From CBDAPU01 sp965198875 (GTDB lineage: Bacteria; Pseudomonadota; Gammaproteobacteria; Eutrophobiales; Eutrophobiaceae), in the NCBI GenBank assembly GCA_965198875.1, contig CBDAPU010000001.1, positions 1,488,001 through 1,552,000 of the forward strand: a stretch of DNA of 64,000 nucleotides, written 5' to 3'. The translations under genes and the position numbers were made by a program. Below the pieces are notes generated by a model that saw nothing but the letters and a program-made list of their open reading frames with translations, was not told the origin of the DNA and made no database searches. This document shows, piece after piece, positions 35,548 through 45,554 of the stretch (the stretch's first letter is position 1; each line of letters opens with the position of its first letter).

Positions 35548-36722
35548 ACCCCCTTGATGATTTCAGCGTTGATGCGTTTGGCGCCCATTTCGGCGGCCAG
35601 GTTCATACACTTGACCAGGGTGTTGTTGACGATGAGCGGGTAGTGCATCCGTAAGGTCTGGTTGCTGCCACGCCGGTGCAGGGTTAAGCGCTCACGGATG
35701 GCGTCAAAGGCGTCCGCTTCCAGGATGTCTTGCACGTCTTTGCCCACCCGTTTGAATTTCAATTCAAGGTAGGCTTTAAGGTCGCCGTTCAAGGGTTCAA
35801 GCTCGGCTACCTCACAACGGCGGATAACTTCCCTGGCTTCAAAGTTCTGTCGCTCATCGAGCTTGCCCCCGAGTTCCGGCTGCCCGATTAAGATGATGGC
35901 GAGTAACTTCTTAAAGCCGTCTTCCATCTCCCAGAAGCGTTTCAGGTACTTCAAAGTCTTAACGTGTAAGTCGTGCGCCTCTTCAATGATGAGCACATGA
36001 TTATGCCCGCCACGGGATGAGTTGATCAGCATACGCTCGACATTCCGGGAGCGAGCCTCCAGGGAAAGCCCCACTCTGGCCTCGGGGCTGACGTCCTTGA
36101 TGATGGCCTCACAGATACTGCCGGCCGTAAGCCTCGTCTTGTCAAAGCTGCGTGGCTGGATGACAGTGATCGGATGTTCCTCTCTTTGGATGCGGTCGAT
36201 CAGGTCACGGCGCAGGACGGACTTGCCGGCCCCGCTCTCACCGATCACGGCCAGGAAGCCGCCGTGTTTGGCAGTGTTGAACAGGGTCTCGCGGATGTAT
36301 CTTTGCTCGGCGGACAGGAACACGTCTTCGGGCTTTTGCACATCGTCTTCAAAGGGATTTTGGAACAGCTTGAAATGTTTCTTTGCATGGTGTGTCAGCA
36401 TGTCTCTCTCCGGTAGTGGGTCTGTGACAGGGGTGGTGGGTTCTGTTATACGGCGGTTAAGCGCATCGCCGGGATCACGCTCCCAGATGCTGGCGATGTC
36501 GGTTTCGCTAACGCCGGATGCGCGCAGGTAGTCCTCGGTCTGGCGGCGGATGGATGCTGCCGGTGTACTCCTGGGAAAGGTATGATTGTTCAGCAGCAGG
36601 TTCGCCGCCGCCTGTGATAAGCGCCGCCCTCTGCCCTTGCCACCGCTTTGCATGATCTGTCCAGCCCACTCACTTTGACGGACGCCGTACTTGGTCAGGA
36701 CGCCTTTCAGTCTCAAAGTCAT
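35544..36722 (-). CDS. AAA+ ATPase of the TniB/TnsC/MuB (ExeA-like) type
   Basis: The 392-residue protein has an N-terminal helix-turn-helix-like region (LTKYGVRQSEWAGQIMQ; LSQAAANLLLNN), then FQNPFEDDVQ and an AAA+ domain with Walker A GESGAGKS, Walker B LIIEEAHDLH and sensor I IGQPEL, a layout shared by the target-selecting ATPases of Mu, Tn7, Tn5053 and IS21-type elements and by ExeA. These proteins bind target DNA with ATP and recruit the transposase. No intact DDE transposase gene is adjacent. It overlaps the upstream gene and the next one by 4 bases each. Confidence 0.8.
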   Translation of the reverse strand: MTLRLKGVLTKYGVRQSEWAGQIMQSGGKGRGRRLSQAAANLLLNNHTFPRSTPAASIRRQTEDYLRASGVSETDIASIWERDPGDALNRRITEPTTPVTDPLPERDMLTHHAKKHFKLFQNPFEDDVQKPEDVFLSAEQRYIRETLFNTAKHGGFLAVIGESGAGKSVLRRDLIDRIQREEHPITVIQPRSFDKTRLTAGSICEAIIKDVSPEARVGLSLEARSRNVERMLINSSRGGHNHVLIIEEAHDLHVKTLKYLKRFWEMEDGFKKLLAIILIGQPELGGKLDERQNFEAREVIRRCEVAELEPLNGDLKAYLELKFKRVGKDVQDILEADAFDAIRERLTLHRRGSNQTLRMHYPLIVNNTLVKCMNLAAEMGAKRINAEIIKGV

Positions 36723-37291
36723 TTGGCTAAGCTCAGTATGGAGAGGTCATCCATGCCTTCCAGTGTGTTCATCAGTGCTTCCAGCGCCGCCTCACTGATC
36801 CCTTGGCTGTAGTCACGGGTGATGAGTTCGTAGTAGTTGAGGTCTTCACGTCGGCCAAGCTCCGCCAGCAGGCGCTTACAGGCTTCGGTCGGGGACAGTA
36901 GCCGCTCTTGTTTTGCTGCCCTATCAGGTACGTCTAACTCGCTGCCGGGGCGGCGCATAAAGGCAGGCGGCACGACATCTTTATGGACCCACTTCGAAAA
37001 AGTGGCGGACATCAGGATAGGCGGCCTCTGTATGATGTCATTATCATGAGGGGTTATGTCTGTCTTCACTCCGGAGGGTTTATAGCGAGCAATTGTAAGC
37101 GGGAAGCGGTTCACTAGAGTGATGCAAGTGGTCTGAGGATGGTCGAGCTTGTCTCTGATTTTGGTATACTGGTATAGGGCATAGGCCGTTCGACCCTGAA
37201 TACAGGGCGGCGTTGTTTTCAGGATGATGCTGCAGCGGTAGTGGACGAGGACTTCGTTGAGAAGGAAAGATACCGTCTTCGCCGAGGGCAT
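36719..37291 (-). CDS. Protein upstream of the transposition ATPase, possibly the end of a transposase
   Basis: The frame codes for up to 190 residues. The C-terminal 80 look genuine (LLSPTEACKRLLAELGRRE, LNYYELITRDYSQGISEAAL) and end in an ATGA overlap with the ATPase start. The N-terminal part has little protein-like character; the gene may start at ATG 37012 or 36958, or the frame may be the tail of a disrupted Mu/Tn7-type transposase, which normally precedes such an ATPase. No DDE motifs are visible. The IS3 remnant immediately beyond may have replaced the rest. Confidence 0.4.
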   Translation of the reverse strand: MPSAKTVSFLLNEVLVHYRCSIILKTTPPCIQGRTAYALYQYTKIRDKLDHPQTTCITLVNRFPLTIARYKPSGVKTDITPHDNDIIQRPPILMSATFSKWVHKDVVPPAFMRRPGSELDVPDRAAKQERLLSPTEACKRLLAELGRREDLNYYELITRDYSQGISEAALEALMNTLEGMDDLSILSLAK

Positions 37292-37501
37292 CTGCTCCTC
37301 CGGGCACAGCGCGACCTGCCAGGGCTTGCTTCGTCAGGGAAACCAGTCCCTAAAGGATCGAAGGGGCGGTTTGTGCGGATGGATGCCCGATGGCATGACA
37401 GAGGAAGTCGGTGACTGGGTGTCCGTGTCAGCGGCTATGATGCTTTGAGGAAATGCCCTGTGTGCAAATGGGCGCAGGACGACAGAGGCTATTTGGCCTA
37501 G

Positions 37502-38095
37502 ATCAGGATGCTGTTTCATCCGTCGAATGAGGCGTACGGCCGTTTGCCTATAACTGTTGAGATGTGCGAACATGAGTTTGCTGTTGCTCGCCTGATGCGG
37601 GAAGCCAGGCCGCAAGCCAGACAACAGTGTCGAACCCAAAGGACAGTGGATGGAGGACACGTATCCCAACTGGTTTCAGAAGGACTTTCGGGCAACCGCA
37701 CCTAAGCAGACATGGGCAGGGGATATCACCTACCTCTGGATTAAGGGAAGGCGGGCTCTGTCTGGTCGTCATCATGGATCGTTTGCACGCCGGCTGGTGG
37801 GTGGGTCAACCCGTGACAGACTGAAAAAAACGGGCCATCAACTTCAACTCGGCGATGCGTATCGCAGACACCTGAACCACGACAGCATGCAAGGGTCATG
37901 TCTGGGAACGGGCATGGTGATGATAACAGTGTTGTTGAAAGCGTCTTCAAAACTATCAATATGAACTCATCTGCAAAACACACGTGCACAGGCAACAGCA
38001 AGGATCGGGAACGTTATTGATGCTGTTTACAATCCAGTGCGCCGACATTCGACCATCGGCTACCCATCTCCTGTACAGAGAGAGGCTGGCCATTT
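37502..38095 (+). mobile_element. IS3-family transposase (OrfB) remnant, multiple frameshifts
   Basis: In three successive frames the region reads as the second half of an IS3-type DDE transposase: ARLMREARPQARQQ, then FRATAPKQTWAGDITYLW (first catalytic Asp region), an eroded core, and NPVRRHSTIGYPSPVQ at the C-terminus. OrfA, the start of OrfB and the terminal inverted repeats were not identified. At its right end the remnant overlaps the last codons of the antisense IcmB/DotO-like frame. Confidence 0.75.
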
Positions 38096-41022
38096 AACTA
38101 AAACGGCGTTCCACTTTTTCGAGGGAAGTGTATTCACCTCCCCTGCATCCCTGGTGCTATGGCAAGCCTTGATTAACTTCACTACCATACTATTTATCGA
38201 ACTGATCAGGGCGGCCTCGGTCGCATACTCCCCGCGCTCGGCCATCATGGCTTTGCGCCGCTCTACCTCCGGCTTGGCCGTGCCGCCTGGATAGACCTGT
38301 GCCAAAATAGCGCGGGCGCGGGTGGGAGATAACTGCTCATACAGCTTCTGCCGGATGCTGACGTCCTCGCGGGTAGTGCTGAACGCCCATATCAGTTCCG
38401 CCGCCAGTGTCAATGTCAAACGATGCACATACTTGGCCCCGGCATCAAACCAGGCAATGACATGTGAACCGGCTTGTCCTGGCTTGGGCAATTTTTGCAG
38501 TGCATAACGGGCCGCATCCGGTAGATTAAAGGTCTCTGCTATCGCATTCACACTTCGATTGCCCGCTCCCATGATGAACACCGTGGTCGCCATCTCCACC
38601 ATAGTCTCGCTAAAGTCGGACAATTTCTGCGAGGCCAGGACAAACTCCACCTTCCATTTCCTTGATTCACGAATATCCGTCTCGATCTGTGTGCGTACCT
38701 GCGGCGCGGTCTCAGTGCGATGCAACTCATCAAAACAAAGCCGTTTGGGATCATTCCCGCTTTGCTCAATTTCCCGTGCATGGTAATCCCGGTAGCGTTC
38801 AGGGATCTCCGCCAGGTGGTCTTTACGAAAAAATATGTCGCTCGCCAGTATGTGCCTGGCCAGCATGTACATCACGGCTGTCTGACGCTCGGCTTGCGGG
38901 CCGCCACGGGTGGCCACCTCCTCCAGATCAAGACTAACCACACTGGCGTCACCTAAGGAAAACTCTGTCGGACCGGCCAAGATAGCGTAGTTTCTCACCG
39001 CATCGCCCACGCTCCGCCAGAAATAGTCGGTAACAGAAATATTACTGCCCGGTATATCGCCCTTATAGATCGATGTGATCTTCTCATCTTTGGCCATCGC
39101 CGCGCAGTCAGAAATGGTGGGTACGGCATAGCGCTGGGCGAGCATAGCGTGATGCGTATCGCCTGCATCAAACAACGCATCCACCACCTCCCACCAGGTG
39201 GAGCGGTCATCAGTATCAATCTGATGTGTGGCTATCGCCTCATCAACGACCGCACAGACACCCCGATCGTAGCGTTTGGGACTACCCTCATCGGCATAGC
39301 GCTTGTAAACCTCATGCACGACCATATTGGCGATCCCCGGCACCGATTCATGGGGTGCGCCATCCAGGGGCGTTGCAAACAAGGTCAACAGATCGATCAG
39401 AAAAGGCTGCTGAAAAGAGGCCGGATGACGGCAGCCCAACAGGGTGTCGCAGGGGTTGATTCGGTAGTCTTTGGTCAGTCTTAGCCGAATACTCAATGCC
39501 TCATGGCGGCGCGCCAAAGGCAGGGCTTCCTTGAGTAAAGAAATGATCCCACTTGATGAAGGGCCAATGTCCAGGATACCGATAAGCGGCAATCGCTCCA
39601 GGCCGGCAGATAGGCACAGGGAGAAGTTCAAGGCATTGAGCTGAACCGACTTACCCCAGCCCATCGGTGCATAAACCAGTGTTACCCGGGCGGTTTGCTT
39701 TGAGGAAAACAGCTCATAGGGAAACAGCTTCCCATCCGGGGTACGTAGTAGCATGGCGCCGTAGCCCCAGGGCGAAGTCGGTCTGGAGATAGGCAGTAGC
39801 CTGACAGCATCGCTGACAGGCGCCGCCATCACGTTGGCATTTGAGCCTATCAACACACCTGGCGCACAGGCATTCATACTGCGTACCGGATTGCCATCAT
39901 CGCGGCGTGTCTCACACGATCCCCAACCCTGAATCGCCCGATCCAGTCGGGAGGTACTACGTTCCAGCTCTTGGGTATCCCCATTACTCACCCAAGTCAT
40001 GCAGTTCACCTGTAGGCCAGCAATATGTACACCGTTTTCCGCTTGTATGGCCAAGGTCTCCAGTGATCGACGCACCATGCGTGATGTCCGGTCGGCAAAC
40101 GACAGCAGTGAAGCGAGAAGACGCTTGTGTGCAACCAGCGCTTCTCCATCAGAAATGACACGTATGGATAGCACATAGGGGATGTTATCGCCCAGCAATC
40201 GCTTATAGAGTGTATTAAATGGCTGTAGTCTCTGCGGCCCCAAATACATGGATACCGGCGCATAAACCCGACTCCCCAATGCCACATGTTGCAAGCTACG
40301 TAAATCAATGCCACCAGGAAATAACTGCTCGCCCAAGGGTGGCCACAACACGGCGGAATAATCATCATGAGTAGCATCATGGAGATGTTGTGGAATGGGA
40401 TCACCCGGTAATAATGGTCGCCGGCCATCATCTGTATGCCCAGGATAGGGCATCTGCCTGCATGCGCGCAGTGATCAGCAACAGGTAATGTATCCACCGA
40501 GTAGTCCAGGTCGTTAAAATCATTAAGCAATGACTCAATGAATGAGCGGTGTGTTTCGCGTAGCGCTCTTGCAGCCGGAATGGCACGTTGCGAAAACCCG
40601 CTTATCTGAGTATTGGCTGACAACCTTGATCATTCTTTGCTGACCTGTTTTTGTTCAATGGGTGATAAGGATTTCGGGTGTGTCCACAGCATCAAATAGT
40701 GCTGCTCCAGGGCGCAATACTGATCTGACAGTATAGCTTCATTCCTCTTTAGAATATCCTCAAAACCAAGACCCAAACGACGCATGGATTCTCTGGCGCT
40801 TTGCAAAGCATCAGATACCAACCTGTTCGCTGCCTGCCTGTCGGGATCACACAGAAAAACCGAGTGGCAGGTATGCTGTCCGCAATTAAGATAGGCGCCA
40901 AGGCGCCTGATCAGACTCTCCGCAAGTTGATTAAACTCAGCTATCCCCACCATTTGCCTGAAATGCCGGATTTCACCGGGAGCAAACTTGTACATGGGTT
41001 GCAATATGTTTACTGCCAGCAT
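38060..41022 (-). pseudogene. IcmB/DotO (TraU)-type type IVB secretion ATPase, broken by a stop and a frameshift
   Basis: Three pieces form one gene of about 990 codons. 41022-40630 covers an N-terminal part (LCDPDRQAANRLVSDAL, LMLWTHPKSLS). TGA at 40632-40630 interrupts it, but the same frame continues into IPAARALRETHRSFIESLLND. A frameshift near 40440 leads to the long frame starting RRPLLPGDPIPQH, with LGSRVYAPVSMYLGP, Walker A GWGKSVQLNAL, IGILDIGPSSSGIISLL, and Walker B RLCFDELHRTE. This ATPase powers Dot/Icm secretion or IncI-type conjugation. The usual first 60-90 residues are missing, the last residues are replaced by IS3 sequence, and no other dot/icm gene is present. Confidence 0.85.
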
Positions 41023-41559
41023 GGTCTATGATGACGTCATCCCTTGCAACACAAGCTCCCGGAACGGGTGGTGAGGGCAGCATGTGTTATGGTTTGGTCA
41101 AAGCTGGCATTGGCATGGCCTTGTTGTTTCCCGCAATACTGTTTTATTGAAATTGAGGGATCTTAAAAAATAGCAGAAAGAAGAGCAGATCTGTCAATGA
41201 AGAGAAATGAACATAACCAAAAACCGGCAATGGATAAACCATCAGTGCATCGCTCACACCCGCATCGGTGCAGTAGCTAAGCTGTTTCTATCACGCACCG
41301 CAAGAGAGACACTCGCCGGTGATCTATGTCTTTCCGGTAGCGTACGTTGATGGGGCGTCCTTAACTATGTCCGGTCATGACGATGATCCTCTCGCCAGGC
41401 CGCGACCGTCCGCCTCCCCCCTATGACTTGATGACATCCGCTTGGCGCGGGCGCATCGCTTCGCCTTCGCTCTCCCTGCCTCGTCAAAGAAGAAACACAA
41501 AGCCCGGTTGTTGAACCCACCGCCCGTCAGGGTAAGGCGGCGGTTTATGCGCTTGTATA
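41023..41559. other. Gene-poor right flank of the island
   Basis: These 537 bases between the broken ATPase and the LysM gene contain no recognisable gene or tRNA fragment. A 22-codon hydrophobic frame (41082-41150, plus) with GTGAGGG close before it is the only candidate and is doubtful. The right border of the island must lie here or a little to the left. Confidence 0.4.
41519..41544 (-). terminator. Weak hairpin after the LysM gene
   Basis: ACCGCC (41519-41524) and GGCGGT (41539-41544) form a 6-bp stem, 15 bases past the LysM gene stop. There is no T-run immediately after it. Confidence 0.25.
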
Positions 41560-42642
41560 CTACAGATCTCTCACCGCATCGTTCAGATGAATTGAACGGA
41601 TTGCTTCCATAACCAGTCCATAGCTGATGTTGTTAAATGTGCGAAAAACCAGTAAAACCCCTGCATATTCATCAGGCAACATCACTTTCTCTCCCCTTTT
41701 GAAGATGCTGTTCGACCGTTCCATGTTCACTCTATCCATAATGACGCCGCCACTTTGATACACCCCCAATACGTTACCAACCTCAATGCCATCAGAGACG
41801 CCAGCGTCGATGACCACGACCTGATATTGCCCTATTTCAGAGAGCACGTCAGTGGCTGATATGATTGTTGCATTCACAGCGCCTGATGGCTGGTTTGGGA
41901 TGATGTCGGTACTGATGTCTTCCCTGGATTGTGCAATGAGTCGGTCACCTTCCAGCACTTCCCTCTCCGCCTGGGTCACCACCAATGTGGATGGCTCACC
42001 CAACTTATCGACAATGGCCTCGCCAACATAAATCGCCTCATATCCCAACACCTGATCACCGCTCTTATACATTGAGCCTTTTCTGTAAATCGAGTATTTT
42101 TTTGCCTCAGGCTGCGGCGATAAACCGCGCACATAAACTCGATCACCCGGACCTGCGATCAAATGCTGCTCATAGCTGGAGATAATATACGGCCATCCCG
42201 CCATCTCACCTTCTTCAACAACACGCGGGTGAGCGAGAAAGTTTCTGATGGCATCGATGGGAATGGACGGGATAGCATCTTGCTCGTCCTGAACACGTAT
42301 CGATGGAGATAATTTGACGTTGCGGTCGGCTTCGGGGCGCATAACCTCCTCATCGGCCTGCCCGCCACGCTCAACGGTAAGATAAGGTGAGCCCTCCTCA
42401 TAACCCAGGGAAATAACATCGCCGGGGTAGATAAGATGGGGGTCTTCAATCTGCGGATTGGATCGCCAGATCTCCGGCCAACGCCAGGGCTCCGTCAGGA
42501 AACGTCTGGCGATATCCCACAAGGTGTCCCCTTTGACGACGGTGTAGGAGCCGGGATGATCCGGTGATACCTGTACCTCATCGGCAAACGATGCGAAACA
42601 GAACCACAACAGGCAGATAGATATAATAAATTTATGTAACAT
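41560..42642 (-). CDS. LysM-domain exported protein
   Basis: The 360-residue protein has a signal peptide MLHKFIISICLLWFCFASFA and a LysM domain at about 33-86 (YTVVKGDTLWDIARRF ... WPEIWRSNPQIEDPHLIYPGDVISL), which binds peptidoglycan. The remaining 250 residues form a soluble domain found in LysM proteins next to def-fmt in gammaproteobacteria. It is divergent from def, with about 150 bases between. A role in cell-envelope upkeep is likely but undefined. Confidence 0.9.
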   Translation of the reverse strand: MLHKFIISICLLWFCFASFADEVQVSPDHPGSYTVVKGDTLWDIARRFLTEPWRWPEIWRSNPQIEDPHLIYPGDVISLGYEEGSPYLTVERGGQADEEVMRPEADRNVKLSPSIRVQDEQDAIPSIPIDAIRNFLAHPRVVEEGEMAGWPYIISSYEQHLIAGPGDRVYVRGLSPQPEAKKYSIYRKGSMYKSGDQVLGYEAIYVGEAIVDKLGEPSTLVVTQAEREVLEGDRLIAQSREDISTDIIPNQPSGAVNATIISATDVLSEIGQYQVVVIDAGVSDGIEVGNVLGVYQSGGVIMDRVNMERSNSIFKRGEKVMLPDEYAGVLLVFRTFNNISYGLVMEAIRSIHLNDAVRDL

Positions 42643-42793
42643 AAGCGATACCTTACATAATTTCTTTAATGTAGATTAGCAATAAAGTCTAGCAAATAGT
42701 TCTGATTTGTACCACGTCTAAACCACAGATCCGCAAAAATCAAAAAATCTTTTATACTATCAGTGGCTTGGAAAATATCGGGAGTTTCATTAA

Positions 42794-43300
42794 ATGGCAA
42801 TTTTGACGGTTTTACACTTTCCAGACCCGCGCTTACGCAAAAAGGCGTCGCCCGTTGATAACATTGACGGGCAGATCAGGCAGCTCGCCCGGAACATGCT
42901 GGAGACCATGTATGCTGAAGGCGGGATAGGGCTGGCCGCAACCCAGGTCAATGTGCAAAAACGCATCATCGTGATGGACCTCTCGGCGGAGAAAAACGCA
43001 CCGATGACCCTGATCAACCCGGAGATCACAGCGAGGGTGGGCGCTGAGGAAATGCAGGAAGGCTGTCTGTCGGTGCCCGGGTTTTTCGAAACCGTCAGTC
43101 GGGCTAAGAGCATTTCATTTACCTACTTAACGCTCGATGGGCAGAGGATAGTCGAGAAGGCGGATGGCCTGCTGGCCGTCTGCATTCAACATGAAATCGA
43201 TCATCTCAACGGCAGGCTTTTTATTGATTATTTATCGCCCTTAAAAAGACAACGGATCCGAAAGAAAATCGACAAACAGGAAAAAGCCCACGCCCTGTGA
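42794..43300 (+). CDS. def: Peptide deformylase
   Basis: The 168-residue metalloenzyme removes the formyl group from new proteins. All three motifs are present: GIGLAATQV, EGCLSVPG (metal Cys) and QHEIDHLNG (HExxH). Length is standard. A TATACT hexamer at 42753-42758 may be its -10 element. The fmt start overlaps its stop by 3 bases. Confidence 0.97.
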   Translation: MAILTVLHFPDPRLRKKASPVDNIDGQIRQLARNMLETMYAEGGIGLAATQVNVQKRIIVMDLSAEKNAPMTLINPEITARVGAEEMQEGCLSVPGFFETVSRAKSISFTYLTLDGQRIVEKADGLLAVCIQHEIDHLNGRLFIDYLSPLKRQRIRKKIDKQEKAHAL

Positions 43301-44256
43301 ATGCGGGGGGTTTAAGTCTCTCTTTCGCCGGCACCCCTGAGCTTGCGGCCGTGGTACTGGAAGCCCTGTTAAACAACACACATCACCGGATGAGTCGTGT
43401 GTACACGCAACCCGACAAACCTGTCGGCCGTGGCCGGAAAATCATCCCGGGGCCGGTTAAACGTGTGGCCGGGAAGCATCACATTCCCGTCAAACAACCA
43501 AAATCGGCGAACGAGATCGCACGGGATGATGATTTAAGACACATCGATGCGCTTATCGTTGTCGCCTATGGATTGATCCTTCCCCAGGCGGTCCTGTCGA
43601 GGCCGAGATACGGTTGCATCAATGTGCATACATCATTGCTACCACGCTGGCGGGGCGCGGCGCCGATACAACGGGCTATTCAATCCGGCGATGAGAAAAC
43701 CGGTGTTTCGATCATGCTCATGGATGAAGGCATTGATAGCGGCGACATCCTGCTGCAAAAACCCTGTGCCATTCATGCCGATGACACCAGTGGCACATTG
43801 CACACCAAGCTGGCTTTACTTGGAAGCGAATGCCTCATTGACGCCTTATCACAGATCGCCCAAGGCTCGGCGAGGTTATCAGTGCAGGATGAGACCCAGG
43901 CCACCTACGCCAATAAAATCTCAAAGCAGGAGGCGCACATTCAATGGGGCGCTGATGCAGCGCAAATTGCCAAGAATATCCGGGCATTTAACCCGACGCC
44001 GGTTGCCTATACCCGGATCAATCATAAAAAAATACGCATCTGGCAGGCGGAAGTCCTGACCAGCAACACAAAAAACTATTTGCCCGGAGAGGTTCTCGCC
44101 TATTCCGCCGCTGGTCTTGACATAGCCACAGGTGATCGAGCCCTGCGGGTTCTCAATCTGCAACTCGAAGGCGGCAAGCAACAACCTGTTAAGGCATTCT
44201 ATAACGGACATCCCAAGATGTTTACGCCCGCCGGATGCGGGATGTTCTTTAGATGA
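43297..44256 (+). CDS. fmt: Methionyl-tRNA formyltransferase
   Basis: The 319-residue enzyme formylates initiator Met-tRNA using 10-formyl-tetrahydrofolate. Seen are LSFAGTPELAA at the N-terminus, the catalytic NVHTSLLPRWRGAAPIQRAI region (Asn-His) with GVSIMLMDEGIDSGDIL, and the C-terminal tRNA-binding domain. It starts with GTG at 43297 overlapping the def stop (GTGA) and overlaps rsmB by 4 bases, so the three genes are coupled. Confidence 0.96.
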   Translation: MNAGGLSLSFAGTPELAAVVLEALLNNTHHRMSRVYTQPDKPVGRGRKIIPGPVKRVAGKHHIPVKQPKSANEIARDDDLRHIDALIVVAYGLILPQAVLSRPRYGCINVHTSLLPRWRGAAPIQRAIQSGDEKTGVSIMLMDEGIDSGDILLQKPCAIHADDTSGTLHTKLALLGSECLIDALSQIAQGSARLSVQDETQATYANKISKQEAHIQWGADAAQIAKNIRAFNPTPVAYTRINHKKIRIWQAEVLTSNTKNYLPGEVLAYSAAGLDIATGDRALRVLNLQLEGGKQQPVKAFYNGHPKMFTPAGCGMFFR

Positions 44257-45554
44257 ATGCCCGCGCCGTGGCCACAAAAACCCTCTGCCGGGTGATACAT
44301 TCGGGGGAAACGCTGGATGTATCATTGGCGAGGTGTTTGCCCTCGGTAGAAGGGCGAAAAGACAGAAGTCTCATCAAGGAAATGTGCTTTGGTGTGCTAC
44401 GCTGGTTTGATCAGTTACAATCCCTCCTGGGGCAGTATTTGTCCAAACCCATTAAAGCCAAAGATAAGGATGTTCAGCTCCTGATCCTCATCGGTTTATA
44501 CCAGCTTCACTATCTGAACACACCCGAGCACGCCGCCGTTTCAGAGACCGTTGACGCTGTAGCGGAGCTTGAAAAACAATGGGCGAAACCGCTCATCAAC
44601 GCGGTGTTGCGGCGCTCACAGCGGGAGTTTGGCAAGGCCATGGCCAAGCTGGACGGGGAGGTAGCACAATTCTCTCACCCTGCCTGGTTGATCAACACCA
44701 TCCGCTCAGACTGGCCTCATCACTGGCAATCCATTTTACAGGCGAACAACGCACGCCCGCCACTGCATTTGCGCGTGAATAGGCTAAAAACAACCAGGGC
44801 GAGCTATCAGGCGCTGTTAGAGAAGGCCGGCATACCATCGAGGATAATCGATCTCGCGCCCGCTGCCATTGAGACTCTATCCCCGGTTGACGTCAGTCAA
44901 TTACCCAGCTTCAATAAGGGCTATGTCTGCATCCAGGATGTCGGCGCACAGATCGCCGCACCCCTGTTAAACCCCCATGCTGATGAGCGCATACTGGATG
45001 CTTGTGCAGCGCCGGGCGGGAAGACGGCGCATATTCGTGAAACACAGCCAGCCATCACAGAAATCGTGGCCATTGATGTTAGCCAAAGACGCACGGCTTT
45101 GTTGGCGGATACCTTATCCAGGCTGGGTCTGACGGCCACCATCATGACGGCGGATGCGCGGCGGCCGAAGACCTGGTGGGACGGGCGCTTGTTTGATCGC
45201 ATTCTTCTGGATGTGCCTTGCAGTGCAACGGGCGTCATTCGAAGACACCCCGACATCAAACACCTCCGCAGCCCTGAGCACATCCCGGCGCTCAATGATA
45301 CACAAACCGCTTTGCTAACATCATGCTGGCCGCTACTAAAACCGGGCGGGCGGCTTGTATACTCAACCTGCTCTGTACTGAAAGATGAAAACGATGTCGT
45401 GATAAAACACTTTCTGAACGGGGAGGCATCGGCCAGGTTAAACGGCATTGAAGCGAACTGGGGGGTGGCCACGGACTACGGTCGCGAACTGCTTCCGGGG
45501 CTTGATAACACCGATGGATTTTACTACTCGATGTTATCGAAGGCGGGCGGATGA
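44253..45554 (+). CDS. rsmB: 16S rRNA (cytosine-967-C5)-methyltransferase
   Basis: The 433-residue protein has the N-terminal NusB-like RNA-binding domain (LIKEMCFGVLRWFDQL, HAAVSETVDAVAEL) and a Rossmann methyltransferase with LDACAAPGGKTAHI for SAM, and the catalytic motif DVPCSATGVIRRHPD with PxGRLVYSTCSV, the two cysteines of m5C enzymes. The def-fmt-rsmB order is conserved in gammaproteobacteria. It overlaps both neighbours by 4 bases. Confidence 0.96.
   Translation: MNARAVATKTLCRVIHSGETLDVSLARCLPSVEGRKDRSLIKEMCFGVLRWFDQLQSLLGQYLSKPIKAKDKDVQLLILIGLYQLHYLNTPEHAAVSETVDAVAELEKQWAKPLINAVLRRSQREFGKAMAKLDGEVAQFSHPAWLINTIRSDWPHHWQSILQANNARPPLHLRVNRLKTTRASYQALLEKAGIPSRIIDLAPAAIETLSPVDVSQLPSFNKGYVCIQDVGAQIAAPLLNPHADERILDACAAPGGKTAHIRETQPAITEIVAIDVSQRRTALLADTLSRLGLTATIMTADARRPKTWWDGRLFDRILLDVPCSATGVIRRHPDIKHLRSPEHIPALNDTQTALLTSCWPLLKPGGRLVYSTCSVLKDENDVVIKHFLNGEASARLNGIEANWGVATDYGRELLPGLDNTDGFYYSMLSKAGG

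Noticed and set aside
41082..41150. 22-codon hydrophobic frame (MCYGLVKAGIGMALLFPAILFY) preceded by GTGAGGG
   Set aside because: Spacing to the Shine-Dalgarno-like sequence is short, there is no terminator or promoter context, and it could be a chance or a LysR-like remnant; too little to call a gene.
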